Source: UBA11403 sp963784615
GTDB lineage: Bacteria > Pseudomonadota > Gammaproteobacteria > Legionellales > Legionellaceae
Reading direction: 5' to 3'
Length of the DNA: 64,000 nt
NCBI GenBank assembly: GCA_963784615.1
Contig: CAWASG010000002.1
Location: 124,001 to 188,000 of the forward strand
Shown here in pieces: positions 62,115 through 64,000 of the stretch. Made by a program: the position numbers and the translations under genes. Position 1 is the first letter of the stretch. Every line of letters starts with the position of its first letter. The notes under the pieces were generated by a model, which saw only the letters and a program-made list of their open reading frames with translations, was not told the DNA's origin and made no database searches.

Positions 62115-63116
62115 CTATCGTTTTTGAGGCTTACTGACGTGTGGGCTAGATAATGCTTTCATATACTTGCCTTCATGGGGGATGCAGCCACGGTATTTTC
62201 TCCAGACGACAAAGATATAATTGCCATTGCCTTCCTTCTCATCTTCAATGCCAGAATCATTGGCATCGCCCGGTGTGATGTTGCGGTTGATGGGGTATAT
62301 TTCCTGCCAAATGACATGGTCTTCTTTGGGGTCATAAATCACATTGGAAACCACGCAGTTTTTACCGCATGTATTACTTGTACTTTTGGTGACGTGCAGG
62401 CTGTTACGGTTGGTGACGATGTCGACGGCATGCATTGCTGCGACCATCGATGCGCGAAAACGTGAGGGTTGGGTGACGCGCATGAGACGTGGGATTTCAT
62501 GTCCCCATGTGCCAATGTCATGATTGATTAACAAGTGGGGGTGCGTGGCCATATAAGTAATTTCGGCCATTTCGTTTCTATCCATGACGGCATCGGCTTC
62601 ACTGAGATAGTAAGGCAGGCCAAATTTTGTTTCCGGAGTATGGGATACATAAGGAATTCGATAAAAAATGGCAGGACTGCCGATGACATCAACAACACGT
62701 GTGCGTTCGTCGTTGATGTGCATGTTGGTGGCTTGTCCAGCATCATCGCCAAAGCCTAAGGGAAAGCCCGTCGCCATATTGTAGGTCTTTTGATAGAGCG
62801 CGCGGGCGGTTAGGTTTTCATAGAGTGCTCTGGCTTCATACCATGGGTTTTCTTCGGGTTTATTGGAAACAGTGACGATTAAATCGGGTAGGAATTGTTC
62901 GACGGATGGAGCCGGTTCGAGTCTTGGCGGAAGTTTTCCAACCGCCCAAGTGCAGGCACCAATCACTTTGTAATGACTGTTACTTAATATCTTGGAAAGA
63001 ACCCGAACGCTCATTTGAAATGTGTTGATGGTGTGTGGTGGCTCAGTGCTTTCATGTTCGGCGTGAAGGTATGAGGCAGTTAAAATCAGAGCTGCGAACG
63101 TCAATTTAATCTTCAT
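62115..63116 (-). CDS. TraU-family conjugation protein, TIGR03756 (PFL_4710) type
   Basis: 333 residues, signal peptide (ASYLHAE). VIGACTWAVGKLPPRLEPAP, PSRFRASMVAAMHAVDIVTN, and paired Cys (CGKNCVVSN; KYRGCIP) typical of the TraU group, needed for DNA transfer after pilus assembly. Overlaps the TraC-type gene by 11 nt and lies 9 bp ahead of the TIGR03755-like gene. Confidence 0.82.
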   Translation of the reverse strand: MKIKLTFAALILTASYLHAEHESTEPPHTINTFQMSVRVLSKILSNSHYKVIGACTWAVGKLPPRLEPAPSVEQFLPDLIVTVSNKPEENPWYEARALYENLTARALYQKTYNMATGFPLGFGDDAGQATNMHINDERTRVVDVIGSPAIFYRIPYVSHTPETKFGLPYYLSEADAVMDRNEMAEITYMATHPHLLINHDIGTWGHEIPRLMRVTQPSRFRASMVAAMHAVDIVTNRNSLHVTKSTSNTCGKNCVVSNVIYDPKEDHVIWQEIYPINRNITPGDANDSGIEDEKEGNGNYIFVVWRKYRGCIPHEGKYMKALSSPHVSKPQKR

Positions 63117-64000
63117 AAAAACAGCCCTCTACATGTTGATTCTGCGCTTTATTCTCCAAACGTTCCGCTACAATTTCCGCAGCTCTGAGGACGTTATGCT
63201 CTTTCTCCAGTGCGTAGCGTTCTGCCTTTTCTGCTTTCTCATTCAACAGCAATGCGAGCACATAACGCGGTGGAATCACACGAAAGAGACCTTGATAACG
63301 AGAGCCTAACAACACGGCCTCGGCATATAGTCCTTTCTGCGAGTCAATATCACGGATGAGAGCTTCTTGCTGCGGGGTGAGTTGTTTGAATTGCTTGATA
63401 TCCGCAAGCTCATTTTCATCAAGACCCAAGGCAATCCATGTTTCAATCAGCGACAGGATTTTCGTAGCTTTAGCCGAGCTCATGTCTGAAATATTCTGAG
63501 TGACAGGTACCAGCCATAACCCCAGTTTGCGAGCGACTTTAGCGATTAAAGTGGCATAGGCAACGATGACATCGATTTCGAACTGCAAATGCGCTTCGTC
63601 GATGATTAAGAAAATAGGGCGCTTGTCGTTCTGTGTGCGTTCGGCCATGGCCATAATGCGTGGCAGTAACGACACCATCACGAGTGCAAGTTTGCCTCGG
63701 TCGTCTTTGATGGCGCTGATATCAATATGAAAAATATCAAAGTCATCTAATGGCTCGGTGGGCACGTTAAAGAATCGGGATTTACTGCTGTTGATGACGT
63801 AGCTTTTGAGTCGATCAGCCATGTCTTGGATCCGGTCTTTTTTACGCGGAACGATTTCAATAGCAAGGCGGCGTTCAAAAGCATGAAGCACGTGCTCGGT
63901 GAGCATTTGAGGGATACCAAGGTTGGCTGAGGTAATGATGGCATCACCCAAGATTTCAACCAGCAGGGTTTCATCGGCCAGGGTAAAGAGTTCTTCTTCA
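63106..64000 (-). CDS. traC: TraC/VirB4-type conjugative transfer ATPase, C-terminal part (5' end outside window)
   Basis: The frame is open to the right edge. Walker B IFLIIDEAHLQF; LWLVPVTQNISDM is the expected following motif, and the rest is the helical C-terminal lobe. The Walker A part lies beyond 64000. Powers pilus and channel assembly. Confidence 0.85.
   Translation of the reverse strand, partial: EEELFTLADETLLVEILGDAIITSANLGIPQMLTEHVLHAFERRLAIEIVPRKKDRIQDMADRLKSYVINSSKSRFFNVPTEPLDDFDIFHIDISAIKDDRGKLALVMVSLLPRIMAMAERTQNDKRPIFLIIDEAHLQFEIDVIVAYATLIAKVARKLGLWLVPVTQNISDMSSAKATKILSLIETWIALGLDENELADIKQFKQLTPQQEALIRDIDSQKGLYAEAVLLGSRYQGLFRVIPPRYVLALLLNEKAEKAERYALEKEHNVLRAAEIVAERLENKAQNQHVEGCFYED

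Overview
The window looks like a Gammaproteobacterium of the Legionellales type (Legionella/Coxiella relatives). This is inferred from gene content only. It has a normal Gram-negative envelope core (gpmI-envC-ctpA; uppS-cdsA-rseP-bamA-skp-fabZ-lpxA) mixed with eukaryote-like or effector-like genes: a serine carboxypeptidase, a mitochondrial-carrier protein, a HAD protein with repeats and a hexa-cysteine tail, and a 1 kb-residue protein with a SidE-like phosphodiesterase region. Intergenic DNA is full of palindromes and MITEs. dxr is absent from the uppS-cdsA-rseP block, which would fit the mevalonate pathway used by this order. lpxD is absent from its usual place between skp and fabZ.

Layout. 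1-2.6 kb: partial serine carboxypeptidase and a repeat-bearing HAD protein. 2.9-6.9 kb (minus strand): ctpA, envC, gpmI. 7-14.6 kb (plus): outer-membrane biogenesis and lipid A block. 15-17.3 kb: serS and a mitochondrial-carrier gene. 17.6-26 kb: small membrane genes and a mobile-DNA scrapyard. Here a higBA toxin-antitoxin operon has been split twice, by a 3.1 kb TniA/TniB-type transposon with a 6-bp target duplication and by a 138-bp MITE with a TA duplication. Removing both restores an uninterrupted 125-codon toxin. 26-29.6 kb: an ice-binding-domain protein and two divergent outer-membrane beta-barrel genes that form a ~0.7 kb inverted repeat. 29.9-33.8 kb: SpeE-like protein and SidE-like phosphodiesterase protein. 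34-37.8 kb: type III polyketide synthase, methyltransferase, FAD oxidoreductase and an unknown, probably one phenolic-lipid or quinone-type pathway. 38-44 kb: ABC transporter, tamA, tamB, flanked by related repeats. 44-47.5 kb: IS remnants, two small GIY-YIG nuclease genes bordered by palindromic repeats, and a 198-bp MITE.

47.76 kb to the right edge is best read as an integrative and conjugative element. It starts at a 3' tRNA fragment (anticodon CAT), a typical attachment-site scar. It carries a CD-NTase/DUF6602-type nuclease pair, ArdA antirestriction, two overlapping tyrosine recombinases (one lacking catalytic residues), a Kiwa-like anti-phage pair, a Nudix hydrolase, and GI-type (PFGI/ICEHin1056-like) conjugation genes: TraD, TraG-N, the TIGR03755- and TIGR03756-like proteins and a TraC-type ATPase running off the edge. 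Two copies of a ~120-nt structured element with compensatory base changes bracket the recombinase genes.

Strongest leads for something undescribed: (1) the paired structured-RNA element; (2) the CD-NTase plus PD-(D/E)XK-like pair; (3) GIY-YIG genes packaged with palindromic repeats, possibly a repeat-mobilising system; (4) the doubly interrupted higBA operon, which defines a TniA-type transposon to the base pair. Family assignments come from reading the sequence; no database search was run.
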